A stretch of DNA of 64,000 nt from the NCBI GenBank assembly GCA_963765625.1, contig CAVXXD010000017.1, forward strand, positions 31,632-95,631, read 5' to 3'. This document shows, piece after piece, positions 45,132 through 54,441 of this stretch; positions within the stretch are counted from its first letter, which is position 1, and every line of letters starts with the position of its first letter. The notes beneath the pieces were generated by a model, which was given only the letters and a program-made list of their open reading frames with translations, ran no database searches and was not told the origin of the DNA. The translations under genes were made by a program, and so were the position numbers. The stretch comes from CAVXXD01 sp963765625. GTDB lineage: Bacteria > Actinomycetota > Geothermincolia > Geothermincolales > Geothermincolaceae.

Positions 45132-45206
45132 TGGTGGAGCTGAAGGGATTCGAACCCTCGACTTCTGCCTTGCGAAGGCAGCGCTCTCCCACTGAGCTAC
45201 AGCCCC
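45132..45206 (-). tRNA. tRNA-Ala(CGC)
   Basis: The minus-strand sequence folds as a cloverleaf. Acceptor GGGGCTG pairs with CAGCTCC (one G-U), D stem GCTC/GAGC, anticodon stem CTGCC/GGCAG with loop TTCGCAA, and T arm GAGGG-TTCGAAT-CCCTT. Loop positions 34-36 are CGC, reading the Ala codon GCG. Discriminator A and an encoded CCA end the gene at 45132. Confidence 0.95.
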
Positions 45207-45284
45207 GTTTCACATCAAGGAATGATACCACCACACGGGTTAAAAGCCCAAACAAATGGTTACAGAAAGACCATGTACGGTTAC

Positions 45285-47815
45285 CTACAGAAGGCTGGTC
45301 GGGTCAATGTCGACGATCAGGCTGAGCTCATCCTTCTTCAGGCCGTGTTTCTTGCAGAGGTCGGCTCGTGACCGCTCGAATACCGGCAGGGCGGAGCGGA
45401 TGACCCGCATGGCCTCGTCGAGCTTGTCGCTCTTTATCAGGAGATGAAAGCGGAAGCGTCCCTTGATGCGGGCGAGGGGGGCAGGGGCAGGGCCCAGTAT
45501 CGACATGCCTGCCGGAAGAGCTTCACGCTCGAGCGTTTCCAGCATGAGGGAAGCAGCCTGCCGCGCGGCCTCTTCGCGGGGCGAGGTGAATACCATGTTG
45601 ATCACCTCAAGGAAAGGCGGATAGCCCGCCTCCTTCCGCCAGGCAAGCTCGCGCAGGTAGAAGGCTTCGTCATCGGCGCGGGAGCACGCTTCTATGGCGT
45701 AGTTGGCTGGAGAGAAAGTCTGGATGATGACTCGGCCGGGCCTGTCGCCCCGCCCGGCCCGTCCGCTTACCTGTGTAAGGAGCTGAAAGGTCCGCTCGGC
45801 TGCCCTGAAGTCCGGCAGGGCCAGGGAGACATCGGCGTTGATAACCCCCACCAGGGTCACGGAGGGGATGTCCAGCCCTTTGGCGATCATCTGCGTTCCG
45901 AGCAGCACGTCTGCCTTATGGGCTTTGAAGTCATCCAGTATTCTCCAGTGGGAGTGTTTCTGGCGGGTGGTGTCGGCGTCCATGCGCAGGCATTTCAGGG
46001 ACGGCAGGAGACGGCGCAGCTCTTCCTCGACCCGTTCGGTGCCCACCCCCCCATAGCGGTGGCTCTCGTTTCCGCAGTCGGGACAGACAAAGGGAGGGGA
46101 GAGGCTGGAGTCGCAGTGGTGGCAGAGCAGGACGCCTCGCTTGAGATGGAAGCAGAGGCTCACTGAGCAGTGCTCACAGCGAAAGATGTGCCCGCAGTCA
46201 TGGCACTGTAGATGGGGGGCGAATCCCCGGCGGTTGAGGAAAAGGATGGCCTGTTCTCCCGAATTGAACACGTTGGCCAGGGCGTTTACCAGGCGTGGTG
46301 CTTAATATGGTGCGAAGGCCCGGTTGGTTGGCTTCGCGCATATCCACCAGCTCGACGCGGGGCAGCGGGCGGTTGTCGATTCGGTGAGGGAAGGCTAAGG
46401 CTGACCAGGTCTCCCCGGCTGGCGTCGTAGAGCGTCTCCAGTTGGGGTGTGGCGCTGCCCAGCACCAGTACCGCGTCGTTGATGCGGGACCGGCAGGATG
46501 CGACTTCCCTGGCATGATAGCGGGGGGCGCTGCCTTCCTTGTAAGTAGACTCATGTTCTTCGTCGATTACTATCAGCCCCAGGTTGTCGAGGGGGGCGAA
46601 GAGGGCCGAACGCGCTCCGACCACCACCTTGTAGGTCCCCGCGCGGATGCCGCGCCATTGATCGTAACGCTCCCCCAGCCCCAGTCCGGAGTGGAGCACC
46701 GCCACCGTCTCGCCCAGGGTTCCCTTGAACCTCTCCACCATCTGCGGCGTTAACGAGATCTCGGGTACGAGGACGATGGCAGTCTTTCCCAGGTCCAGTG
46801 CGCGGCGGATAGCCCGCAGGTAGACCTCCGTCTTGCCGCTGCCGGTTATGCCGTACAGCAGGAAAGAACGGTGCTTCCCTTCCTGCACGGCAGATTCGAT
46901 CTCGCGCAAGGCCGCCTCCTGCTCCCGGTTGAGAACGACTTCCGGAGGCCGGGTGAAGGTCATGTGAGAGAAGGGGTCTCGCTGTTTCTCTTCCTGGTGG
47001 ATGGAGACGAGGCCGCGTTGGGCCAGGGAGCGCAGGCTGGGATAACCGATATTGCTCTCTTCCACCAGCTCGGCCTGGGTTAGCATCCCTCCTCTATCCC
47101 GCAACGCCTCGAGCACACGCTGCTGCAGTGGTGATGGAGGCTTACCTTCAAGTTCAGGTCCACCGGTTGTGTCGCCCTCAAGCCAGGCCAGCCCCGCTTT
47201 CTCCAGGCACACCATGGTCACGATCACCCGATCCACTTTTGGCGGGTTAAGGTGCATCACCGTCTCCGCCAGGCCCATCTCTTCCAGTTTCCTGATGGCG
47301 GGCCTGAGGTTGCTGTTGGGAAAATTCCGTTTCAGGGACTGCAGGGAGGCCAGCCCTCCTTTTTCGTCCAGGACCTGAGCGACCTGGCATGGGAGTCTTG
47401 ACCGGGTGTCCAACTGCTCCAGAATTTTCTCCAGCGGGACTATCAGGCGGACCTCTTCGGTCATGGACCGGCTGCGGCCGGGCGGTGTTATAAGGCGGAA
47501 GACCTGCGAAAGGGGCGTAAGGTAGCGCTCTGCTATCCAGGTGCAGAGCTCGACCATCTCCCGGTTGAACACCGGAGGCTCGTCAACCAGCCGCTCAACG
47601 TCCTTTACGCCGTCTGGTGGGGGCATGGTGCCCGGGCCGAGAACGTAGGCGACCTGGTGGGAATGGAGGAAAGGGACGACCACAACCGACCCGGAGCAGA
47701 CCATGCCGCGCATCCTGGCGGGAACATGGTAGGTGAAAGGCCGGTCAAGTTGCCGGGACGGGTTGTCCAGCAGGACGTCGACGTATTCGGAAAGCGGTCT
47801 GTTCTCATAATCCAT
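45285..47815 (-). CDS. priA: Primosomal helicase PriA, frameshifted twice
   Basis: Replication-restart helicase. The ATG at 47815 gives MDYENRPLSEYVDVLLDNP, the usual PriA 3'-DNA-binding start. Walker A YGITGSGKTEV and DEEH box VIDEEHE are in the N-terminal frame. Cysteines of the zinc domain (CHDCGHIFRCEHC...CHHC...CPDCG), GTQMIAKGLD and VSGRAGRG are in the C-terminal frame. Between them two +1 insertions, near 46388-46390 (CCC) and 46292, break the frame. Removal yields LPHRIDNRPLPRVELVDMRE and TTLVNALANVFNSGEQ. The repaired protein is ~842 residues, normal size. Its neighbour upstream is the ssb-like gene, 61 bases away, and SSB recruits PriA in other bacteria. Confidence 0.9.
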
Positions 47816-47876
47816 GCCCTGGATTATAGACCTGGTGGGGGACACTGGAGCCCGTCCCGCCCGGAGCCGTCATCCG

Positions 47877-48260
47877 TTAATTGATGGCGATGTCATCCGG
47901 TTCAGGGACGCTGATGCCGCCAAGCCCGGGGAGCGGCTGGAATTCCATGGATACCCCGACGGCATCGGCCAGCAAGACGTGTCTGGCTCGCTTATTGCCT
48001 TCATCATCCTCCCAGCGCTGGTGGCGCATCTTCCCGACGACCAGCAGGCGGTCTCCAACGGAACAGGACGTGCAGAGATTCTCTGCAAGTCGTCCGTATG
48101 CCTCGATATCCACGAAGTCGGTCTCGGATTCGGCTTCGGGATTGCGCGGGGGCCGGTTGCAGGCAAAGCGGAAGCGGGTGAAAGGATGACCTTTAACAGT
48201 GCTGGAAAGCTCCGGCGTGCGGACCACATTCCCGGTCATGACTATTTGGTTGATCAACAT
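47877..48260 (-). CDS. Single-stranded DNA-binding protein (OB fold)
   Basis: 127 residues. The ATG at 48260 follows AGGAGGATTTAAGAAC. The OB-fold SSB pattern is INQIVMTGNVVRTPELSST, FRFACNRP and LVVGKMRHQRWEDDEGNKR, with FVDIEAYGRLAENL. The C-terminus ends EPDDIAIN, lacking the DDDIPF-like tip (final Phe) that contacts partners in canonical SSBs. It is probably an accessory SSB placed at the end of the Tad operon and next to priA; in some Tad-bearing and competent bacteria accessory SSBs act in DNA uptake. Confidence 0.85.
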   Translation of the reverse strand: MLINQIVMTGNVVRTPELSSTVKGHPFTRFRFACNRPPRNPEAESETDFVDIEAYGRLAENLCTSCSVGDRLLVVGKMRHQRWEDDEGNKRARHVLLADAVGVSMEFQPLPGLGGISVPEPDDIAIN

Positions 48261-48274
48261 GTTCTTAAATCCTC

Positions 48275-48691
48275 CTAAAGTATTACAAGTTGTAAAATAC
48301 AGCTCAATGCCAGAAGGGTGCTGAAGGGGATGGTCGGATGAGGGTATGAGGAGAAGGATGGCAGAAGGAGCAAAACCCCTAGAACCCCTCCTGCCATCAG
48401 GGCACCGAAGAAACCAGACCAGACCATTACCGGTCCGGTAAACGCGCCCAGAGCCATCAGCGACTTGACGTCTCCTCCCCCCAGCATGTGCAGAGCGAAC
48501 GGTAGCAACCCTATCCCCGCGCCCAAGGCCATGCCTTTCAAGGAGAGCAACAGGAAGGGCGTGCCTTGCAGGGCTGCGAGTGTAAGGGCGAGCATGATCG
48601 CGGAAAGGTTCAGAAGGTTGGGGATCCTGCGGTGAGCAAAATCCCACCAACCCGCCATTCCGAGATATACGATCGTCGATACCGTTCCCAC
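48275..48691 (-). CDS. Prepilin peptidase, A24/TadV-CpaA type
   Basis: 138 residues, four or so membrane spans. The two Asp-containing active-site motifs are present: D.....RRIPNL near the N-terminus (WWDFAHRRIPN) and GGGDVKSLMALG. It cleaves and possibly methylates the Flp prepilin encoded next to it. GTG at 48691 is used as start, but AAGGAG lies 18 bases upstream of it and in front of an out-of-frame ATG, so the true N-terminus is uncertain or a base error lies here. Confidence 0.8.
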   Translation of the reverse strand: MGTVSTIVYLGMAGWWDFAHRRIPNLLNLSAIMLALTLAALQGTPFLLLSLKGMALGAGIGLLPFALHMLGGGDVKSLMALGAFTGPVMVWSGFFGALMAGGVLGVLLLLPSFSSYPHPTIPFSTLLALSCILQLVIL

Positions 48692-48722
48692 TGCCGCCAG
48701 GGCACATCACTCCTTACCGTCC

Positions 48723-48914
48723 CTAACCAAGACCACTCATCAACTGCGAGAATATCTTGTCGAAGAAATTCTTTATAACGTCACCACCTCCCGCCCAGGC
48801 GATGAGGGCGCCCGCGACGGCGGCGGCACCCAGTATCACCAGGGCATACTCCGCCGTAGTCTGGCCGCTGTCGTCAGACCAGAGGCGTTGTCCCAGTTCC
48901 ATAAATTCCTGCAT
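48723..48914 (-). CDS. Flp/Tad pilin subunit
   Basis: 63 residues, ATG at 48914 after AGGAGGTGGAA. The class III signal is QTTAEYALVILGAAAVAGAL: a Glu and Tyr soon after the cleavage site and a long hydrophobic helix, then a short C-terminal part (DVIKNFFDKIFSQL). Major structural subunit of the Tad pilus assembled by the genes to its right. Confidence 0.88.
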   Translation of the reverse strand: MQEFMELGQRLWSDDSGQTTAEYALVILGAAAVAGALIAWAGGGDVIKNFFDKIFSQLMSGLG

Positions 48915-48943
48915 TTCCACCTCCTTTCGCATCAAAGGCCTTA

Positions 48944-49831
48944 TCATCCGAATCCTCCCCCCAGGACCATCCCGCCTACCGTGAGAAGAAGGAAGGACGG
49001 GAGGATCAGAAAGACGAGGGGAAAGAGTATTTTTATCGGGGCCTTGTGCGCCCTTTCTCTCAAACGGCTCTTCTGGCGATGACGCATCTCCGATGCCAGG
49101 TGCTCCATGCTCGAGGAGAGAGGGGCTCCGAAACGCTCGGCCCTTTGGATAGCCCGAACAAAGCGCTTCAGGTCGTCGCTGGTGTTGCGTTCCTCCAGCA
49201 GCGCGAGCGCCTGCAGCCTGGGCATGCCCAGTTCCATGCTGAGGAAGATCCGCTCGAACTCATCTCTGAGCGGACCGCGAGAGCAGGCTACTGCACGGGG
49301 GAGGGCGGCCTTGAGGCCAAGCCCCGTGAGGAGCAAGAGGGTGAGCATGTCCAGGACGTCCGGCAGGGCATCGGATACAAGCTCTTGCCGCCGGGCCTGC
49401 CTTTTCTTTACGAACATCAGGGGCAGACGCCAGGAAAGTAGAGCGGCCGGAACAGCGCAGAGGCATGCCAGTGATAACCCGCCTGTCGACAATATTAGAA
49501 ACTGCATCGCTGCCAGGAGCAGCAGGCGCGCTGCCTGGAACTCGCCGGGGGTCATCTCCAGGCCGGCTTTCTCCAATTCCCGATGGTCGACGGGGAAAGG
49601 GAGGCGGGGAGAGAGGCGCTCAACAGCTTTCAGGCATATCCCGAATCGCCTGGCACTCGAACCCTTAACTCCGCCATCCTTGCCTCCGACACCCCTTTCT
49701 TCGACCGGGAGCGACGGCCTCATGGCCAGGAGGCGTTCAGCAAGGTGCTCGCGGTTCGCACGCCTGATCGCCAGGCCCATGGTGGCAATTATGCCTGCCA
49801 TAAAGAACACTATAACTACCAGCATTCCCAT
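48944..49831 (-). CDS. tadC: Tad pilus assembly platform protein TadC
   Basis: 295 residues, T2SS_F domain with membrane spans at the N-terminus, around residues 105-140 and at the C-terminus. The SDALPDVLDMLTLLLLTGLGLKAAL motif region and E-rich ELGMPRLQALALLEER are typical. ATG at 49831 overlaps the tadB stop (TGATG). Together with TadB it forms the inner-membrane platform. Confidence 0.87.
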   Translation of the reverse strand: MGMLVVIVFFMAGIIATMGLAIRRANREHLAERLLAMRPSLPVEERGVGGKDGGVKGSSARRFGICLKAVERLSPRLPFPVDHRELEKAGLEMTPGEFQAARLLLLAAMQFLILSTGGLSLACLCAVPAALLSWRLPLMFVKKRQARRQELVSDALPDVLDMLTLLLLTGLGLKAALPRAVACSRGPLRDEFERIFLSMELGMPRLQALALLEERNTSDDLKRFVRAIQRAERFGAPLSSSMEHLASEMRHRQKSRLRERAHKAPIKILFPLVFLILPSFLLLTVGGMVLGGGFG

Positions 49832-50712
49832 CAGGTTGCCCTCCCTAGCTTTGAGATGTGACGGACACAAAGGAACCCGGCCGCATCCAGACCCAGGCCG
49901 ATCGCGAGCAAGGTCAAGCCGACCGGAGTTGAGAAGAGAGGGCGGATGAGCGAAGGGGAGAAGATGCTTTCGATGGCGAGAAAGGCCAGGGGCAGGGAGG
50001 CCACCACATACCCCGACCACCGGCCTTGAGTGGTGTTGACCCTTATCTCACGCTCGGCCTCTTCCCGGTCGCGCATGAACCCCCGCAGTTTACGCAGGAG
50101 GAGCGGGAGGTTGCCACCGCTCTGCTTCAACAGCAGCAATGTGTCAACCATGGTGTCGAACACCGGATCCGCGACACGCTTTCTGGCACGCTCCATGGCG
50201 TCTTCGAATTCACTGCCGTAGTTTATGTCCGATACCGCCCTCTGCAGTTCCAGTGACAGGGGAGGCGTAACGTCGTCGGCGGAGAATTCCAATGCCTGGT
50301 AGATAGAGAAACCCCCTTCCAGCGACTGGATCATGGCGTCCAGAAAATCGTAGAGCTGCGACCTGATCAATCTCTTTTTTCGGGAATCACGCAGCTTTTC
50401 AGTAATGCCCGGAAGTGCAAGGCCAAACGGCAGCGATACCAGGAGGCTCCAACAGGAACGTGTAAGCGCAAGAAATATAAATGCCGGGATCAGAATGAAC
50501 AGCGGGCGAGATAGATGGAAAGCTCCCGGCAGGCAGTCAAAACAGAAGGACCCTTTTTCCTCGCCTGCACTGATATTGCTTTTGCGCCTGACCCCCATTC
50601 TCTCGACCTGCCTGGCTACGGTTTCTTCGCGACTGCGCGACAGAAAGAGACATCCAAGTAAGGCCACGGAACCGACCAGGGCCAGCCAGAACAATATCAA
50701 CCGCCCGGTCAT
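49831..50712 (-). CDS. tadB: Tad pilus assembly platform protein TadB
   Basis: 293 residues, with an N-terminal membrane segment, two central spans and the T2SS_F fold: LYDFLDAMIQSLEGGFSIYQAL, then DTMVDTLLLLKQSGGNLPLLLRKL and C-terminal spans. Overlaps both neighbours by 1-4 bases, so the operon is tightly coupled. Confidence 0.87.
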   Translation of the reverse strand: MTGRLILFWLALVGSVALLGCLFLSRSREETVARQVERMGVRRKSNISAGEEKGSFCFDCLPGAFHLSRPLFILIPAFIFLALTRSCWSLLVSLPFGLALPGITEKLRDSRKKRLIRSQLYDFLDAMIQSLEGGFSIYQALEFSADDVTPPLSLELQRAVSDINYGSEFEDAMERARKRVADPVFDTMVDTLLLLKQSGGNLPLLLRKLRGFMRDREEAEREIRVNTTQGRWSGYVVASLPLAFLAIESIFSPSLIRPLFSTPVGLTLLAIGLGLDAAGFLCVRHISKLGRAT

Positions 50713-51983
50713 GAGGCTTCTCCTCCGGGCGCGCTGAAAGATCTGATCGAGCGGCGTGATAAGATTTTTCGCAAGGCGGCGTCATCGAGATGCTTCCGAT
50801 AGACAAGAGGCTCCCCCGGCCCTTCCGGCGCTAGCTCGAAGACTCGCGTCAGCGAAGGCCTGCCGGGCTCTATGCCGGGGTTGACGGAAGAAATTTCCAT
50901 CAGGCGCCTAGTGCCGTCCTGCTCCCTGGCGACATGCAGGACAAGGTCGATGGAGGACCTGATCTGTGCATTGATGGAGGCAGCTGGCAGCGGGGTGTCG
51001 GCCATACACACCATTGTTTCCAACCGGAAGAGTGCTTCCAGCGGAGAATTGGCGTGTACCGTGGAGAGGGAACCCTCGTGCCCGGTGTTCATTGCCTGGA
51101 GCATGTCGAGTGCTTCGCCTCCCCGGACCTCTCCTATGACGATACGGTCCGGGCGCATACGCAGAGCATTGCGCAGCAGATCGCGGATGGTTACCTCACC
51201 TTTCCCCTCGAGGTTTGGTGGACGGGATTCAAGCGGGATGACGTGGCCCTGCTGCATACGGAGCTCGGCGGCGTCCTCGATGGTGATGATGCGCTCCCCG
51301 GCTGGGATGAAAGCTGAAAGGGCGTTGAGAAGGGTCGTCTTGCCGCTGCCGGCACCCCCGGAGACGATGATGTTCAATCGACGGGAGACTGCTGCTGACA
51401 GGAAAGAGCGGACCTCGTCGCTGAGCAGTTCCCTGTTCACCAATGTGTCCAGAGTAAGGGGCGTCCTTGAGAACTTGCGAATCGTGATCACCGGGCCTCG
51501 CAGAGACAGGGGAGGGATGATGACATTCACGCGCGAACCGTCGGGAAGCCGTGCGTCCACATAGGGTGATGATTCGTCTACACGCAGGCCCAGGGGCCCG
51601 ACGATCTTTTCCACCAGGTATAGAAGATGATCGGAATCCCTGACATCGAGCGAGACCTCCTCGAGCCGCCCGGCTTTCTCGATGAATGCCTGGCCTGCTC
51701 CGTTGAGCATGATCTCGGTGATGTCCTCATCTCTTAGAAGAGGCTCAAGTGGACCAAGCCCCACCATTTCTTCCACCATCCTGCAGAGGAGGAGTTGCAG
51801 TTCTTCGCCGGTGCAGAACACCCCTTCTTCGCAGAAAGCTTCGATCAGCCTCGATCTCAACTTCGAGGCTCGGGCTTCCTCGGAGATAGAGACGTCCCGA
51901 AAGAGGTCTCCTTCGTTCTGGACGCGCACCTTGACCCGCTCCAGGATGGAAGGGTCCGGAGAGAAAGGAATCATCCGGCGCAA
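50709..51983 (-). CDS. tadA: Tad pilus ATPase TadA/CpaF
   Basis: 424-residue secretion ATPase. Walker A SGGAGSGKTTLLNAL, Walker B RIVIGEVRGGEALDM and the LSTVHANSP His box are present, with the CpaF-type N-terminal part (LLRDEDITEIMLNGAGQAFIEKAGRL). It powers assembly of the Flp pilus. It overlaps tadZ by 13 bases. Confidence 0.92.
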   Translation of the reverse strand: MRRMIPFSPDPSILERVKVRVQNEGDLFRDVSISEEARASKLRSRLIEAFCEEGVFCTGEELQLLLCRMVEEMVGLGPLEPLLRDEDITEIMLNGAGQAFIEKAGRLEEVSLDVRDSDHLLYLVEKIVGPLGLRVDESSPYVDARLPDGSRVNVIIPPLSLRGPVITIRKFSRTPLTLDTLVNRELLSDEVRSFLSAAVSRRLNIIVSGGAGSGKTTLLNALSAFIPAGERIITIEDAAELRMQQGHVIPLESRPPNLEGKGEVTIRDLLRNALRMRPDRIVIGEVRGGEALDMLQAMNTGHEGSLSTVHANSPLEALFRLETMVCMADTPLPAASINAQIRSSIDLVLHVAREQDGTRRLMEISSVNPGIEPGRPSLTRVFELAPEGPGEPLVYRKHLDDAALRKILSRRSIRSFSAPGGEAS

Positions 51984-52870
51984 GAATATCCCTCCTTTGA
52001 GAAGGACCCGGCGAGGTTCGGCGTGTCGCCGTCACAACCGGCGGTCCAGGTGCGTAAGGCACGCAGGCAGCGGGATGAAAGGCTTCGCCCCGGTGTGTTG
52101 CCTGGGCTCTCGGCCAGCCCCAGGAGCTCCGCAAGCGCTTCCAGGGCAGCCGTGTAAGGAGTGCGCCTGGCTGCAGCCCTGGCCAGGTTGGAGAAATCCT
52201 CCGCGGCAACAGGGTCTTCCGGGAGAATCGCGAGGAGGGGAAGGTCGAGTACCTCCGATACCTGATGAGGCTTTACCAACGCCGCCGCACTTTCCTTGTT
52301 TACGACAATGGCCCAGGTGGCAGGGGAGGTTTGGTTCTGACGGTTTGAGGAGTCAAGCAGACGTACGGCACAACTCAGCGACAGGAGGTCGGGTTGGACG
52401 ATCATTAGATTCAGCGAACAGGACCTGAACAATTCAGCGGAGACAAAGCGATGGCTTGAAGAGGCATCCAGAAGCACCACTTCATACTTTTCAGCTAAAA
52501 GTTTAAATATCAAGCTCAACTTCACCGGGTCTATAGCGTGTTCTTCCTCCGGGTTCTTGACCCCTGGAAGCAGGTCGAAGCCATGGGGATGGCGCTGGAT
52601 GAAGCCGGCTATGTCATGAGGCGGCAATTCAGCGATCACCATGGCCAGGTTCGAGATGCCCGGACAGTTGTCGCGCTCGAGATTGTGGCGATGCGTGGAG
52701 TTCCCGTCGAGGTCTACGAGGACCGTCTTCTTACCCCGGGAGGCAATTCCGGCAAGGGTTGAGGCAAGCATGCTGGTCCCCTGGCCGCCCTTGCAGCCGA
52801 TTAGCCCGAGGAAAAAAGTGCCGGTATCGTTTGAAGCATTTTCGCAAACGGAAGTGGTCGATGGTTTCAC
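51971..52870 (-). CDS. tadZ: Tad locus ParA/MinD-like protein (TadZ/CpaE)
   Basis: 299 residues. Deviant Walker A CKGGQGTSMLAS (with Gln/Thr in place of the standard Lys-Thr pair), followed by LVDLDGN and VVLLDASSS. TadZ/CpaE proteins direct where the Tad apparatus assembles, by polar or foci localisation. It lacks the N-terminal receiver-like domain of many CpaE proteins. First gene of the Tad operon in transcription order. Confidence 0.8.
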   Translation of the reverse strand: MKPSTTSVCENASNDTGTFFLGLIGCKGGQGTSMLASTLAGIASRGKKTVLVDLDGNSTHRHNLERDNCPGISNLAMVIAELPPHDIAGFIQRHPHGFDLLPGVKNPEEEHAIDPVKLSLIFKLLAEKYEVVLLDASSSHRFVSAELFRSCSLNLMIVQPDLLSLSCAVRLLDSSNRQNQTSPATWAIVVNKESAAALVKPHQVSEVLDLPLLAILPEDPVAAEDFSNLARAAARRTPYTAALEALAELLGLAESPGNTPGRSLSSRCLRALRTWTAGCDGDTPNLAGSFSKEGYSCAG

Positions 52871-53170
52871 CCTTAAAGCCTCCTGACACGCATCTTCTTT
52901 TCCAACAAACCAATAAACTTAATCAACATAACCATTACGAATAGGTTATACTATACAGTGCAACATAAGTCAATAAAGTTATAGAAGTTAATAAATTAAT
53001 AAAGAAAGAAATAAATTGACGCTACGTAAAGATATGTATTGCAATAGTCGGAGGAAAACCTAAAATAGATAGAGATGGGTAGATCAAACTCTTATAAGTA
53101 CGCGTCTAAGAACATTGCAAAGAATCTAACTACAAAACCGGAAAGGTTACAACGAAAGGAGAGGGATGGA
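52871..53170. other. AT-rich divergent intergenic region
   Basis: 300 bases between tadZ and the lipoprotein, much lower in GC than surrounding genes, with A/T-rich runs such as AAGTTAATAAATTAATAAAG near 52986. TTGACG at 53016 resembles a -35 box but no convincing -10 follows. It probably holds the promoters of both genes. Confidence 0.4.
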
Positions 53171-53884
53171 ATGAAAAAGTTCAAACGGCTGGCGCGGTGG
53201 TCCATTGTCCCACTTAGCATCATGATGCTGTTGGGCCTGGCGCTGTCGGGGTGCGGTGGCTCCAGCAGTGAGGAGATATCCGATATACTGCAGCAGTCCG
53301 AGGACGCGGGGAAGAGCATCACGTCGATGCGCCAGAACGTAGAACTCGTTTACGAACACCCGACCTATGGTACAGGCACTGTACAAAGCCGCATGATCGA
53401 GATATCCGGTGGCAACGTTCACGTCACGGAAGTCATCTTCGGCACCACCGTCATAGAAAAGATACTCGTCAACGGCAAACAGTACAGTAAGTCTTATAAC
53501 GAGAACTGGGTGGAAGAACCCGTGACCCTCAACTCTTCTTCGACGACGGCGGAGACAAGCCAGTTCACCGACATCGTCAGTAATTCCACGAGCCAGAAGC
53601 AGTTAGATAACGAGACCGTCAACGGGTATGACTGTGTCCACCTGCAGTTCGAGTTGAGCCCCCAGAACGTCAAGAACATGGTGTCCCAGGTGGCTCCAGA
53701 GGACCTAGCGAATAACCAGGGTGGAACAGTGGACATTTGGATTGCCGCGGACAGCGACTATATGATCAAATCCGAAGGTTACTTCAAGAACGTCACCATA
53801 ACCGAACTCGGTGAAGTCAATCTAAAGGTGATCATCACCAGGAGTTCGATCAATCAGCCTATCTCCATAGTGGCGCCCATCTAA
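53171..53884 (+). CDS. LppX/LolA-like lipoprotein
   Basis: 237 residues, ATG at 53171 after AAAGGAGAGGG. Signal with lipobox LGLALSGC. The rest, with SMRQNVELVYEHPTYGTG, EKILVNGKQYSKSYNENW and IWIAADSDYMIKSEG, resembles half-barrel lipid-carrier lipoproteins (LppX/LprG and related DUF families), but I cannot name one. It is followed by a strong terminator. Confidence 0.75.
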   Translation: MKKFKRLARWSIVPLSIMMLLGLALSGCGGSSSEEISDILQQSEDAGKSITSMRQNVELVYEHPTYGTGTVQSRMIEISGGNVHVTEVIFGTTVIEKILVNGKQYSKSYNENWVEEPVTLNSSSTTAETSQFTDIVSNSTSQKQLDNETVNGYDCVHLQFELSPQNVKNMVSQVAPEDLANNQGGTVDIWIAADSDYMIKSEGYFKNVTITELGEVNLKVIITRSSINQPISIVAPI

Positions 53885-53910
53885 ACCAGCACATAGACAA
53901 GGCTTCTTTA

Positions 53911-53939
53911 GGGCCCCCGGCATATGCCGGGGGCCTTTT
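53911..53939 (+). terminator. Rho-independent terminator
   Basis: GGCCCCCGG-CATAT-GCCGGGGGCC with TTTT after it, 27 bases past the lipoprotein stop. Confidence 0.9.
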
Positions 53940-54441
53940 GCGTGCCTTCACCTTGCTATGCCCGGGATGTTTATTGATAAGGGTTTCCAAAGGTTTATGC
54001 AGGATGGCGGAGAACAATTTAAGATAAGAAACATGCTGTTGATTAACCGTAGTCGAGGTAAATAGGCATGAAATGTTACGGCAGTGTTACGCTGATGTCG
54101 AAAAAGTGTTACATTTATCAATATTTGCTTGGATGCTTTAAGGAAAGCTCAGTATAAACCCGTATAATATGGATAGACGGGCAAACTAAACACCTTGATT
54201 GTCGGCTGGCAAAGAGGAGGGTTACAAAGAATGGATGCGGGAGGAACCTGTTGGGAAGCGAATGGCGATCCAGGCCGGGAAGAAAACCCTTCCGAGTTGA
54301 CGCATCCTCAAGCCCACTGCTCGACCAGCACTTTGAAGAAACCGTCTTCGCCCGTGAGAGAAAACAAGCCTTCACCGCGGACTCTTCGCAGTCTGCGCAT
54401 GCTAAGAATATTGGGGAAAGGTCATTAAGGGGGAGAGAGCA
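53940..54441. other. Long leader region of the giant repeat gene
   Basis: About 500 bases without a supported gene. Three copies of TGTTAC occur at 54074-54112. A TATAAT lies at 54163-54168 with no good -35; if used, it gives a 5' leader of about 265 bases. Short open frames here lack ribosome sites and protein-like composition. AAGGGGGAGAGAG just before 54442 is a strong ribosome site for the repeat gene. Confidence 0.4.
54163..54168 (+). promoter_or_regulatory. Candidate -10 for giant repeat gene
   Basis: Perfect TATAAT inside CCCGTATAATATGG. The -35 region is not recognisable, so an extended or activator-dependent promoter is possible. Confidence 0.35.

Noticed and set aside
54176..54260. 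Cyclic-di-GMP (GEMM) riboswitch
   Set aside because: GGCAAA-type strings are present, but the second tetraloop-receptor half and the closing pairing are not seen; not strong enough for a feature.
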